Assembly (NCBI RefSeq): GCF_900142205.1
Contig: NZ_FRAA01000003.1
Coordinates: 1-64,000 of the forward strand
DNA: 64,000 bases
Direction: 5' to 3'
From: Reichenbachiella agariperforans
Lineage (GTDB): Bacteria > Bacteroidota > Bacteroidia > Cytophagales > Cyclobacteriaceae
Positions within the stretch are counted from its first letter, which is position 1. Every line of letters starts with the position of its first letter. Positions 15,942-24,107 of this stretch are shown in pieces. The notes under the pieces are model-generated. The model ran no database searches and was not told the DNA's origin. It saw only the letters and a program-made list of their open reading frames with translations. Both the position numbers and the translations under genes were made by a program.

Positions 15942-17573
15942 TTAGATCGTTTTCAACCCCAACTCCTTCAAAAACTTATTATGTTCCTTTGTCTTGGCCT
16001 CAATAGTTTCATTGATGTTTGTAAGTTTCTTATTCACCTCCTTAAGATCAATCTGTATTTCATCCTCTGATGTACTTACATATCTTGAAATGTTCAGGTT
16101 GTAACTGTTCTTTTCTATTTCATCCATCGAGACTTTACGCGAATAGCGTTCTGCCTCTTTTCTGTATTTGTAGGTCTCGACAATGCTTTGAATGTCATTC
16201 GGTTCATCATCTTCTCCTTCACGCAAACGATTCAAGCGTCCATCCTTTTCAAAATGCTCACTGGCATTGATGAACAGCACATCGTCTTCTTTTTTACATT
16301 TCTTTAAAACCAGAATGCAAACTGGAATTCCTGTTGAATAGAATAAATTAGCAGGTAAACCAATAACTGTGTCAATGTTATTGCCTTTCAAAAGTTTGGT
16401 TCGAATGCGTTCTTCTGCTCCTCCACGGAATAAAACACCATGAGGCAAAATGATCGCCATTGTACCTGCTTGACTTAGGAAATGAAAACCGTGTAATAGA
16501 AAAGAAAAATCGGCCGCTGACTTGGGTGCTAAACCATAGCTTTTGAAGCGGAAATCCTCCGCCATTGTATCGTTGGGTTCCCAACGCAAACTAAAAGGTG
16601 GATTGGCTACAATGGCATCAAATTCTGTTTTCTTGGATGGATTCATCTCGTTTAAGATGTTCCATTGGTTTTTTAAGGTATCCCCATGATAGATTTCAAA
16701 TTCCGTGTCCTTCATGCCATGTAAAAGCATGTTCATTCTTGCCAAGTTGTAGGTAGTGATGTTGTTCTCTTGTCCGTAAATTTTACCTACTGTACCGCCA
16801 TTGTCTTTGATCCGCTTTCTTACGTTCAGCAATAAGGAACCTGAGCCGCAGGCAAAATCCAATACTTTATCCAACTTGCTTTTCTTGCCGGTTGAGGGGT
16901 CTTGACTGTCTAAGGTGACAATCTCAGAAAGGATGGTTGAGATTTGTTGTGGCGTATAAAACTCGCCTGCTTTTTTTCCCGAACCTGCTGCAAACTGACC
17001 AATCAAATATTCATAGGCATCTCCAAGTGTATCGGTATCGGTTGAGAAATCTGCAATGCCTTCTGCAATCTTTTGTATGATGTTGCAAAGCTTTTTGTTC
17101 CGTTCTACAGGTGTTTTCCCTAGCTTTTCAGAGTTCAAGTTAATTTCTGAAAATAGCCCTTGAAAGGAGTTGTCGAAGGATTCATTTTCGATATAGCGGA
17201 AACCTTCTTCCAACGTGACCAATAACTCGCCATTTTGGGTACGAGCCAATTCTGAAATGTTGCTCCATAGATGGTCTGGTTTGATCACATAATGCACCTT
17301 TCTGCGCATTTGCTTTTCAAACTCAAGTACATCTTCTTCGTTAGAAGCATACCAAATACCAAGAGGCGTGCGACCATCATCTTCTGCTACTTTTGGGTAA
17401 TCAGATCCCAATTCCTTTTTGGCAGATTCTTCGTAATTGTGTGATAGGTAGCGTAAAAACAAAAACGACAGCATGTAATCACGGAAATCATCCGCATTCA
17501 TAGCACCTCTTAAATCGTTTGCAATGCCCCACAGCGTATCGCCCAGTTTTTTATGTTGTTCTTTTTGTGTCAT
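15942..17573 (-). CDS. hsdM: Type I restriction-modification methyltransferase subunit HsdM
   Basis: 543 residues, normal length. N-terminal helical domain (1-150), then an N6-adenine methyltransferase domain with motif I D-F-A-C-G-S-G-S-L (239-247) for AdoMet binding and motif IV N-P-P-F (324-327), the catalytic signature. Both are intact. With HsdS it forms the modification complex that methylates adenine in a bipartite site. It is last in the transcription order xre-hsdR-gxxexxy-hsdS-transposase-hsdM. A REP-associated transposase separates it from hsdS by over 800 bp, so it may need its own promoter in 17574-17761. Confidence 0.95.
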   Translation of the reverse strand: MTQKEQHKKLGDTLWGIANDLRGAMNADDFRDYMLSFLFLRYLSHNYEESAKKELGSDYPKVAEDDGRTPLGIWYASNEEDVLEFEKQMRRKVHYVIKPDHLWSNISELARTQNGELLVTLEEGFRYIENESFDNSFQGLFSEINLNSEKLGKTPVERNKKLCNIIQKIAEGIADFSTDTDTLGDAYEYLIGQFAAGSGKKAGEFYTPQQISTILSEIVTLDSQDPSTGKKSKLDKVLDFACGSGSLLLNVRKRIKDNGGTVGKIYGQENNITTYNLARMNMLLHGMKDTEFEIYHGDTLKNQWNILNEMNPSKKTEFDAIVANPPFSLRWEPNDTMAEDFRFKSYGLAPKSAADFSFLLHGFHFLSQAGTMAIILPHGVLFRGGAEERIRTKLLKGNNIDTVIGLPANLFYSTGIPVCILVLKKCKKEDDVLFINASEHFEKDGRLNRLREGEDDEPNDIQSIVETYKYRKEAERYSRKVSMDEIEKNSYNLNISRYVSTSEDEIQIDLKEVNKKLTNINETIEAKTKEHNKFLKELGLKTI

Positions 17574-17685
17574 ATTGTGTTTGATAAAATTAGCTGATGA
17601 GTTTCTAGTGAATAAGGCAATCGACAGATATAAAGTGACTTATGAACCCTCACAAACTAAGAGTGATTTTCTAATGAAATAAAAA

Positions 17686-17757
17686 AGGGGCATAGCCCTG
17701 TTGTCTTCATAGCCGAATGTGTACACGGAATTTATAAGGGGCGTTAGCCCTGATATC
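17686..17757. repeat. Two REP-like hairpins downstream of the transposase
   Basis: AGGGGCATAGCCCTG at 17686-17700 and AAGGGGCGTTAGCCCTGATA beginning at 17736 both fold as short bulged stems with a 4-nt loop. They share the AGGGGC-N4-GCCCTG core found four more times on the other side of the transposase. Confidence 0.75.
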
Positions 17758-17761
17758 TTTT

Positions 17762-18223
17762 CTAATCGTACCATTCAAATACATATTTTGGGTTAAAATC
17801 AACGTCAAATTTTTCAAGCAATAACAAATACTCTTCTCGAAACGATTGTTTTTTATGGTGTTCGGGTTGGTTCAAAACATATTTTACCACCTTATCGATA
17901 TGTGATTTCGAATAGGTAAATGCCCCGTATCCATCTTGCCACGAAAATTTACCGGGAATGTATTTTTTCTCATTAAGCCATTTAGAAGAACCTGATTTAA
18001 CTTGCTCCATTAATTTTGAAGGTGCAATGGTTGGATGCATTCCTACAAAAATATGGGTGTGATCGGGATTGCAATAGATGGCATACGTTTTACATTTTTG
18101 GTTCGTGACAATGCCACACATTACCTTTTCCAATTCATCTCTAAACGATTCCTTGATAAGATTTTCTCGCCCTTTAACCGAGAAAACGAATTGAATGTAT
18201 AGTTGTGTGTAGGTGTTTGCCAT
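17762..18223 (-). CDS. REP-associated tyrosine transposase (RAYT, IS200-like Y1)
   Basis: 153 residues. The HUH-type metal motif is H-T-H (55-57) within N-P-D-H-T-H-I-F-V. W-Q-D-G-Y-G-A-F-T-Y-S is at about 95-105. The likely catalytic tyrosine is Tyr 115 in V-K-Y-V-L-N-Q. These mark the Y1 transposase superfamily, which cuts and rejoins single-stranded DNA at hairpins. It lacks left and right ends of a classical IS. Instead it is surrounded by at least six REP-like palindromes, two upstream ones forming an inverted pair, as expected for a RAYT. It is inserted between hsdS and hsdM, in the same direction. An ordinary IS200 member is the alternative. Confidence 0.85.
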   Translation of the reverse strand: MANTYTQLYIQFVFSVKGRENLIKESFRDELEKVMCGIVTNQKCKTYAIYCNPDHTHIFVGMHPTIAPSKLMEQVKSGSSKWLNEKKYIPGKFSWQDGYGAFTYSKSHIDKVVKYVLNQPEHHKKQSFREEYLLLLEKFDVDFNPKYVFEWYD

Positions 18224-18229
18224 TTTTTT

Positions 18230-18387
18230 GATGTCAGGGCTACGCCCCTTCTATTATTGGTTATATTTTTCTACGAAGATTTTAGGGCTAACGCCCCTGT
18301 ATATCAACTTTGTTAAGGGGCATAGCCCCGATATCATCGTAGAAAAAGTCATGTTTATAACAATTTAGGGGCGTTAGACCTGATATC
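18230..18387. repeat. Four REP-like palindromes including a REPIN
   Basis: Copies lie at 18230-18250 (inverted), 18284-18298 (inverted), 18315-18335 (direct) and 18364-18387 (direct). The middle two face each other and are bounded by perfect 11-bp inverted arms, TTTTTCTACGA at 18266-18276 and its complement at 18337-18347. This makes an 82-bp REPIN-like unit. All share the AGGGGC-N4-GCCCTGATATC core. Confidence 0.75.
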
Positions 18388-18416
18388 GTTTGCTTGTTAT
18401 CGATTTTTTCATTTTT

Positions 18417-19682
18417 CTAATCATTAATCTTTGGAAACAAACCCTGCATTAAACCTTTTTTGTGCTGCTGCAATTGCTCAATTTTCTCTGCTTGGGCTGT
18501 GATTAATTCATCCAACGCTGAAAGGCAGGAAGCGATTTTTTGTTGTTCACCGCTTTTAGTACTTGGATAACAAATAGGAATATTTTTTACAAGCTCACCG
18601 CTTAAATTATCTTGTCCACCTTGATTACTAATAGTTCGAATTTCATCATATCTGGAAGCTAAATTTTGAAACACGAAATTGACATTCATTCCTGCATTCA
18701 ATTTTATAGCTGCACATGCCTGATTAATTGCTGCATCAAAACCCAGAACAGCGACTTTGCCTCGAGTTTTCCCCTGTCCATACATTGCCATTAAAATCGT
18801 ACCCTTTGGAAAAATTTTAGTTGATGATTTTTTTAATCCTAATGTCGTAATGAATTCATTTGATTTTTTTATTTCATTAAAATCAATCAAAGTTGTTGAA
18901 ACCCACGGGATATTACCATTCCAATACTCCATTTTTGAACGACTTGGAGTACCTCCGGAAGATATATCTGCTATTCCATCCAATATTGTGAAATTCCACT
19001 CCCCATCACCTTCAAACTCCTTAAAACGCACCTTAGGCACAGTTTCGCCTTCTTGTGGGAAAAGGTTTTGCATCAAGCCTTTTTTGTGGTCTTTGAGGGC
19101 GCCCAGCTTATCGTTGTGGGCAGCCAATAGCTCATCTAAAGAAGAAAGGCAGGAGGCGATTTTTTGTTGTTCTGGGAGATTTTTAGGAACAATACACTCA
19201 AACTCTTCTAAGTCAGAATTTTTTAAATTATTTATATTTCCGCCTCCGATTGATAAGGCAATAAATGTTTGATAAGCATCAGATTGTAAAAGGTACTTAG
19301 TGAATCTATTTTTCGGCCTCATTATAGAGCAGAAAGCACCTACCGTTATCTTCCCATCATACTCACCTTGATATTCCGCATTCTTACCTACTAAGGATTT
19401 ACTACCATTTGACATACATATGACTATGTCACCATTCAGTAGTTTTAGGTCATCAGGACATTCCTTCTCAACAAAAACTAAATCTTTATCTAGAACAAGT
19501 GTGTCATTTTGAATATTACCTGACCTCAATACCAGTAAGCCTTTATTTGCAGTATCATTTTTCCCATAGGTTAAACCTCTGTAAAAAGTAGCGTATTGCT
19601 TTAATTTGATTTCCGACCATTCTCCGTCATTCACAAACTCGGGAAAACGAAATTCAGGTATTAATTTCATCTCTTTACTCAT
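18417..19682 (-). CDS. hsdS: Type I restriction-modification specificity subunit HsdS
   Basis: 421 residues, normal length. Two target-recognition domains (about 20-160 and 225-370) are each followed by a conserved helical region containing Q-Q-K-I-A-S-C-L-S-x-L-D-E-L and H-K-K-G-L-M-Q. The near-identity of these two repeats is usual and forms the spacer in the bipartite recognition site. Its ATG overlaps a duplicated copy of the hsdR 3' codons (Leu-Ala-Ala-Tyr-Glu-stop, 19677-19694), left by insertion of the upstream nuclease cassette. No second partial hsdS or invertase is present, so phase variation by inversion is not indicated. Confidence 0.95.
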   Translation of the reverse strand: MSKEMKLIPEFRFPEFVNDGEWSEIKLKQYATFYRGLTYGKNDTANKGLLVLRSGNIQNDTLVLDKDLVFVEKECPDDLKLLNGDIVICMSNGSKSLVGKNAEYQGEYDGKITVGAFCSIMRPKNRFTKYLLQSDAYQTFIALSIGGGNINNLKNSDLEEFECIVPKNLPEQQKIASCLSSLDELLAAHNDKLGALKDHKKGLMQNLFPQEGETVPKVRFKEFEGDGEWNFTILDGIADISSGGTPSRSKMEYWNGNIPWVSTTLIDFNEIKKSNEFITTLGLKKSSTKIFPKGTILMAMYGQGKTRGKVAVLGFDAAINQACAAIKLNAGMNVNFVFQNLASRYDEIRTISNQGGQDNLSGELVKNIPICYPSTKSGEQQKIASCLSALDELITAQAEKIEQLQQHKKGLMQGLFPKIND

Positions 19683-20286
19683 AAGCTGCTAATTGTCTGA
19701 ACCTTAATTTTTTGGATTTTCTTGATTGCCTGATTTTCTTAGATGGATCAAATCATGTCCATCCTTTAATCCTTTTTTATAATGGTTCAAGACTTTGTTG
19801 TTGTGTACTCTTTTGAACTGTAATGACTTTGCTCCAAAATTGATGAGCAAGCCAATTTCTAAATTATAGGCTTCCACGTAATTCATGGCTTGCGCCAGGT
19901 GCACATCTTCGAGGTTGATAATTGCTTTTATTTCCACCATGATTTTGTCTTCTACAAAAAAGTCGACTCTACGTGTGCCTATGTCATGCCCTTTGTATTG
20001 AATGCTCATTTCATACTCTCGGCTATACGCAATATTCTTTTCTGCCATTTCAATTGCCAAGGCCCTTTGATAAATGACTTCTTGGAACCCATTGCCCAGT
20101 GTTTTATGCACTTCCATGGCTGCTCCAATTATATTATGAGTCAACTCCTTATATTCCATATTGTCAGAACCTTGTTTTTTTTGATTGGCTTGATGACTTG
20201 ATTTTTCCCTTTTTGTTATCCTTAATCATGGTAATCCAATAATCCTTATTAATCATGGTTCAGACGACTATTCATAAGCTGCCAAT
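19680..20286. mobile_element. GxxExxY nuclease cassette with target duplication
   Basis: The cassette is bounded by exact 9-bp inverted repeats, GTCTGAACC (19695-19703) and GGTTCAGAC (20257-20265). A further GTCAGAACC (20163-20171) sits just before the gene start. Outside lie near-perfect direct repeats CATAAGCTGC(T/C)AAT at 19680-19693 and 20273-20286 (13 of 14 identical). These are the overlapping hsdR end and hsdS start of the ancestral operon, so they behave as a target duplication. The segment 20163-20265 is noncoding and could fold. Confidence 0.8.
19704..20159 (-). CDS. GxxExxY-family PD-(D/E)XK nuclease-like protein
   Basis: 151 residues. The family signature G-F-Q-E-V-I-Y is at 24-30. 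The core continues with R-V-D-F-F (Asp 66) and V-E-I-K (Glu 76, Lys 78), giving the complete PD-(D/E)XK-type set Glu 27, Asp 66, Glu 76, Lys 78. An active nuclease is therefore plausible, though no member's function is firmly known to me. The gene is inserted between hsdR and hsdS as a discrete cassette in the same direction. It is probably not a subunit of the restriction enzyme but a passenger. The tail after about residue 130 is polar and may be partly element sequence. Confidence 0.88.
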   Translation of the reverse strand: MEYKELTHNIIGAAMEVHKTLGNGFQEVIYQRALAIEMAEKNIAYSREYEMSIQYKGHDIGTRRVDFFVEDKIMVEIKAIINLEDVHLAQAMNYVEAYNLEIGLLINFGAKSLQFKRVHNNKVLNHYKKGLKDGHDLIHLRKSGNQENPKN

Positions 20287-23234
20287 CCACTAATTTCCCT
20301 GCCTTGCGCCAACTTCTTAAGTTGTGGTACCAGATCACTCATTAGTGCCGTTTCAGCTTTGCTTCTTTGTTTCCAACCCAGTTCCAGGGGCTCCATCAAG
20401 TCGGTGAGTTTTTCTCCGTCAAAAATCATTCGGTTCATGATCTGCTCTACAAAGGTTTTTAGGGCTGTGGTTTGCAAACCATGGTTGTTGGCAATTTTTG
20501 CCAGCTCTTTGTCGTATTTTTCTACTCTAAAGGTTTCGACCATGTTGTATATTTCTTCAACGCTATATCCCCTAGACCTGTCTAGCTGTTTTATAAAATC
20601 GGTTAAGTCTTCCTCTTCTTCCATCAGATTCGAATTGGACTTAAACAAACTGATGAGTTGTGAATCAGTCATTTTCTGTTTAGCAGGCTTTTGCTGCGTG
20701 CTGTCGGCAATCAGGCGTATGATGTAATCGTAATCAATCACCGCAGAGGCAAAGAGTACAAATTCAAAATCGAGTTGCTGAATGTCTTCGGGTGCATCTG
20801 TCCCTTCTTTTTCTTGCCTTTTCTTAAAGGCTTTTGCTGTTTCTAAATAGGAACTTTTGAATTCTTGATAGTTGTTTTTTGGCAGAATGGCTTCAATGGT
20901 ATTTTTCTGCTGTTCTTCCAAATCGGTGTATTGGTCGAGTTGGGTTTTTAGGCGTTGTACTTCCTTAAAGTTTTTTACGAAAGCAATCTTAGCCGCATCT
21001 CCACGAAGGTTGTACACTTCTTGTGGTTCATTTACCAAGTTGTGTGCTGCCATAAAATCGCCCAAAGCTTCCACTGCTTTTTGGTATTGGTCAATCACCA
21101 CTGGAGCAGGATCCACCATCCAAATTTCTTTGGCTTTACTTCCATCTTCACCAGAGAAGAGGGTTATAGCTTGGTTTACAGCTTCTTGTTGCGAACGGAA
21201 ATCGAGGATATTACCGTGGGGTTTGGTGTTGTTTAATACCCGATTGGTTCGTGAAAACGCTTGAATTAGTCCGTGGTATTTCAGGTTTTTGTCAACATAT
21301 AGCGTATTCAAGTATTTTGAATCAAAACCTGTGAGTAGCATATCTACCACGATGGTGATGTCTATCCTTTCTTCTGGTTTAAATTCCTTGCGGGTCCATT
21401 TTTGGTCTTTGATGCGTTTTTGCACATTTTGATAGTAGCTATCAAAATTGTTGATGTCGTGATTGGTGCCAAACTGTTGGTTATAATCGGCAATAATTTC
21501 TATCAGGGCTTGTTTCTTCTCTTCAGGGTTATGCTTGTTGTCTTCTTTCTCCTGCGCTAAGTCTTCCTGAATTTGCAGAATGTCTTTGTTGCCTTCTGCA
21601 GGAGGTGAAAATACGCAAGTGATATTTAAGGGCACATATTCAGGATTTTCTGCTTGCTTTTGCTTCTGTATTTCCTTGAACAAACGGTAGTATTCAATGG
21701 CATTATTGATAGAGGCAGTGGCCAACACCGCATTGAATTTGCGTTGATTGGTAGCTGCATTGTGTTTGTCGATAATCGCTTCTGCAACGGCTTGTTGCGC
21801 AATGGCTTCACCGGGTTTGGCCTGTACTTTTCCTTCTCCTTTAAAATAATCGATGCGAAACCTGAGTACGTTTTCATCATCTATGGCATGGGTGATGGTA
21901 TAAGCGTGCAACTGCTTTTCAAAAATGGCGTCTGTGGTTTTTAATGTTTCTTCTTCACCTGTTATTTGTCTATAAGTAGCATTTTGCTCAAAAATGGGCG
22001 TTCCTGTAAATCCAAACAATTGTGCATTTGGGAAGAACTCTTTAATCGCTTTATGATTTTCACCAAACTGTGAACGGTGGCACTCGTCAAAAATGAAAAC
22101 GATGCGTTTGTTGCTCAGCGGCTCTAAACGCTCTTTGTAGTTTTTCTTGGAGGTGCTATCTAATGCAATGCCTAATTTTTGAATGGTGGTAACAATTACT
22201 TTGTCGGCATAATCGGTAGAAAGTAATCGTCTTACCAAGGTTTCGGTATTGGTATTTTCTTCTACACTACCTTCCTGAAATTTATTGAACTCTTCACGAG
22301 TTTGTCGGTCAAGGTCTTTTCGGTCCACTACAAACAAACATTTTTCAATATCTGCATTGTCTTTTAGTAGCGTAGAGGCTTTAAATGAAGTCAGTGTTTT
22401 ACCACTACCTGTGGTGTGCCAGATATAACCATTTCCACGGTTATCCTTAATACAATCAACAATCGCCTTTACTGCATATACTTGGTAAGGTCGCATCACG
22501 AGCAATTTCTGTTCGCTTTCCACCAATACCATATACTTGCTAATCATTTCACCAAGTGTGCACTTGGACAAAAATTTCTCAGCAAATAAATCCAGTCGAT
22601 TAATCTTTTTATTATTCACATCTGCCAATTCATAAACAGGCAAGAATTGTTCGTCCGCATTGAATTGAAAGTGTTGGTTTTTATTGTTGGAGAAGTAAAT
22701 TGTTCTTGACCCATTACTTACAATGAACAACTGCATGTAACACATCAAAGTATTTGTATAGCCATTGCCAGGATCATTTTTGTAATCCACAATTTGTTGC
22801 ATGGCCTTGCGGTGAGTAACATCTAGCTTCTTCAATTCAATTTGCACAACAGGCAAGCCATTAATCAGCAAAATGATGTCGTATCGTTGATGGCTGTTTT
22901 CTGTATTGATGCGTAATTGACTAATTACTTCAAACTCATTTTTACACCAATCTTTGATGTTGACCAACGTGTAATGCAGTGGAGTCCCATCTTCTCTTTG
23001 AAAATACTGTCTTTCTCTAAGTTTTTTAGAAGCAGCAAAGACATCAGGTTCAATGATTTCTTCTCGTAAGCGTAGAAACTCGCTTTCCGATAGGCGCACA
23101 CGGTTCAGTGCCTCAAACTTTTCTTTGAAATTCTGTTCAAGCGCCTTCCTGTCCGTAATATCAGAACGGTAGGTGTATTTGAGCTCTTTGAGTTGCTCAA
23201 TCAGATTTTCTTCTATTTGATGTTCTTTAGTCAT
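20268..23234 (-). CDS. hsdR: Type I restriction enzyme endonuclease/translocase subunit HsdR
   Basis: 988 residues, full length. The N-terminal PD-(D/E)XK nuclease has Asp 119 and Glu 133-x-Lys 135. The SF2 translocase follows, with Walker A T-T-G-S-G-K-T (274-280), D-E-C-H (383-386) and later motifs including D-M-L-L-T-G-F-D. The C-terminal helical domain binds HsdM/HsdS. All key residues are intact, so the system can probably cut. It overlaps the xre gene by 8 bp. Its natural terminal codons Leu-Ala-Ala-Tyr-Glu occur a second time in front of hsdS; here the stop codon is supplied by the inserted cassette. Confidence 0.96.
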   Translation of the reverse strand: MTKEHQIEENLIEQLKELKYTYRSDITDRKALEQNFKEKFEALNRVRLSESEFLRLREEIIEPDVFAASKKLRERQYFQREDGTPLHYTLVNIKDWCKNEFEVISQLRINTENSHQRYDIILLINGLPVVQIELKKLDVTHRKAMQQIVDYKNDPGNGYTNTLMCYMQLFIVSNGSRTIYFSNNKNQHFQFNADEQFLPVYELADVNNKKINRLDLFAEKFLSKCTLGEMISKYMVLVESEQKLLVMRPYQVYAVKAIVDCIKDNRGNGYIWHTTGSGKTLTSFKASTLLKDNADIEKCLFVVDRKDLDRQTREEFNKFQEGSVEENTNTETLVRRLLSTDYADKVIVTTIQKLGIALDSTSKKNYKERLEPLSNKRIVFIFDECHRSQFGENHKAIKEFFPNAQLFGFTGTPIFEQNATYRQITGEEETLKTTDAIFEKQLHAYTITHAIDDENVLRFRIDYFKGEGKVQAKPGEAIAQQAVAEAIIDKHNAATNQRKFNAVLATASINNAIEYYRLFKEIQKQKQAENPEYVPLNITCVFSPPAEGNKDILQIQEDLAQEKEDNKHNPEEKKQALIEIIADYNQQFGTNHDINNFDSYYQNVQKRIKDQKWTRKEFKPEERIDITIVVDMLLTGFDSKYLNTLYVDKNLKYHGLIQAFSRTNRVLNNTKPHGNILDFRSQQEAVNQAITLFSGEDGSKAKEIWMVDPAPVVIDQYQKAVEALGDFMAAHNLVNEPQEVYNLRGDAAKIAFVKNFKEVQRLKTQLDQYTDLEEQQKNTIEAILPKNNYQEFKSSYLETAKAFKKRQEKEGTDAPEDIQQLDFEFVLFASAVIDYDYIIRLIADSTQQKPAKQKMTDSQLISLFKSNSNLMEEEEDLTDFIKQLDRSRGYSVEEIYNMVETFRVEKYDKELAKIANNHGLQTTALKTFVEQIMNRMIFDGEKLTDLMEPLELGWKQRSKAETALMSDLVPQLKKLAQGREISGLAAYE

Positions 23235-23424
23235 TCAAACCTTCTTTCAATAAATCCTTTGGATTGACATCCAATACTCTTGCTATCTCATAAAGTACTT
23301 CTAGTCTGGGCTGCTGTCTGTTCTGAACATAGGCATTGACCATATTATAGCTTTTGCCTATCTGAACACCCAACCATTTTTGACTTCTTCCTTGTTCTTC
23401 CAGAACTTCTTTTATGCGATTCAT
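23227..23424 (-). CDS. XRE-type helix-turn-helix regulator of the RM operon
   Basis: 65 residues, almost entirely one HTH_3 domain: R-S-Q-K-W-L-G-V-Q-I-G-K-S-Y-N-M-V-N-A-Y-V at about 13-33 carries the two helices. It is the first gene of the operon and overlaps hsdR by 8 bp. It resembles the controller proteins that delay restriction until modification is complete, which is its likely role (inference). Its operator should lie in 23425-23520, where no clean dyad was recognised. Confidence 0.88.
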   Translation of the reverse strand: MNRIKEVLEEQGRSQKWLGVQIGKSYNMVNAYVQNRQQPRLEVLYEIARVLDVNPKDLLKEGLND

Positions 23425-24020
23425 TTTCTTTTATTTCAAAAAATATAAATATAGAATGTCTGTGAGAATATTCACTATAAAATGAGATGAATTATCACAC
23501 TTCACCGAGCGGTGGGAGATTTTAGCTCTTTTGGTTTTTTGGGGGAGGGGTTTGTGTGTTGGTAAAAAACAAATGTGCTAAAATGTGCGGTGGGTTTTTC
23601 TTCGTTCTCGCATGGCACACAACAACCAGATATATAACACCTTGCCACATATCCGCCTTATATCTTTTAATTTGTTTTCTTTTCAAAACATGCTTTATCT
23701 AATGAATCTGGTGTAAAGTATGCCTTGGTCGGTTCGGTAATAGAAAGTAAAATAACCCAATAGAGCCAAAGGGACAAGTCTAATCTAACCCATCTCTGTA
23801 CTAAGACCTGTGATGCATAGACCGCATTTAGGGAGTAAGCCCTCCTATTCTATGACAAACCTTATAGGTCTATCGGCACAGCTGTATATAGATCTATAAG
23901 GTTTAGAGGCCTTGCTATAAAAAAGACCTTCCTTAGGGTTTCACTCCCAAAGAAGATCTGTTATCATCCCTAATAATGAAGGCTGACTTAAGAAGGTGCG
24001 GTTAATTATATTTTGGTTGT
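23425..24020. other. 596-bp noncoding spacer upstream of the RM operon
   Basis: No convincing gene. It holds a large hairpin: 17-bp arms 23857-23873 and 23888-23904 (16 of 17 paired) around a 14-nt loop with core AAACCTTATAG. It also carries the presumed promoter of the xre-hsdR operon close to 23430-23470, and the start of the right-hand direct repeat near 23974. Confidence 0.65.
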
Positions 24021-24107
24021 TTAGAAGTTTTCGTTGAGTCTGAGGAAGAGACCTGAGGTCCCGTAGTTGCCCCAGCCATAATCAATACCGATGTTGGTGC
24101 GGGATTT
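23974..24107. repeat. Right copy of island-flanking direct repeat
   Basis: Intact counterpart of 15224-15362. It covers the last 28 or so codons of the barrel gene at 24021 plus about 47 bp beyond its stop. Same orientation as the left copy, offset about 8,750 bp. Confidence 0.8.

Noticed and set aside
18417-19682. Phase-variable hsdS shufflon
   Set aside because: Only one complete hsdS is present, without extra partial copies, inverted repeats around it or a recombinase.
15224-24107. Prophage or integrative conjugative element
   Set aside because: No integrase, phage structural or conjugation genes; only an RM system with two small passengers.
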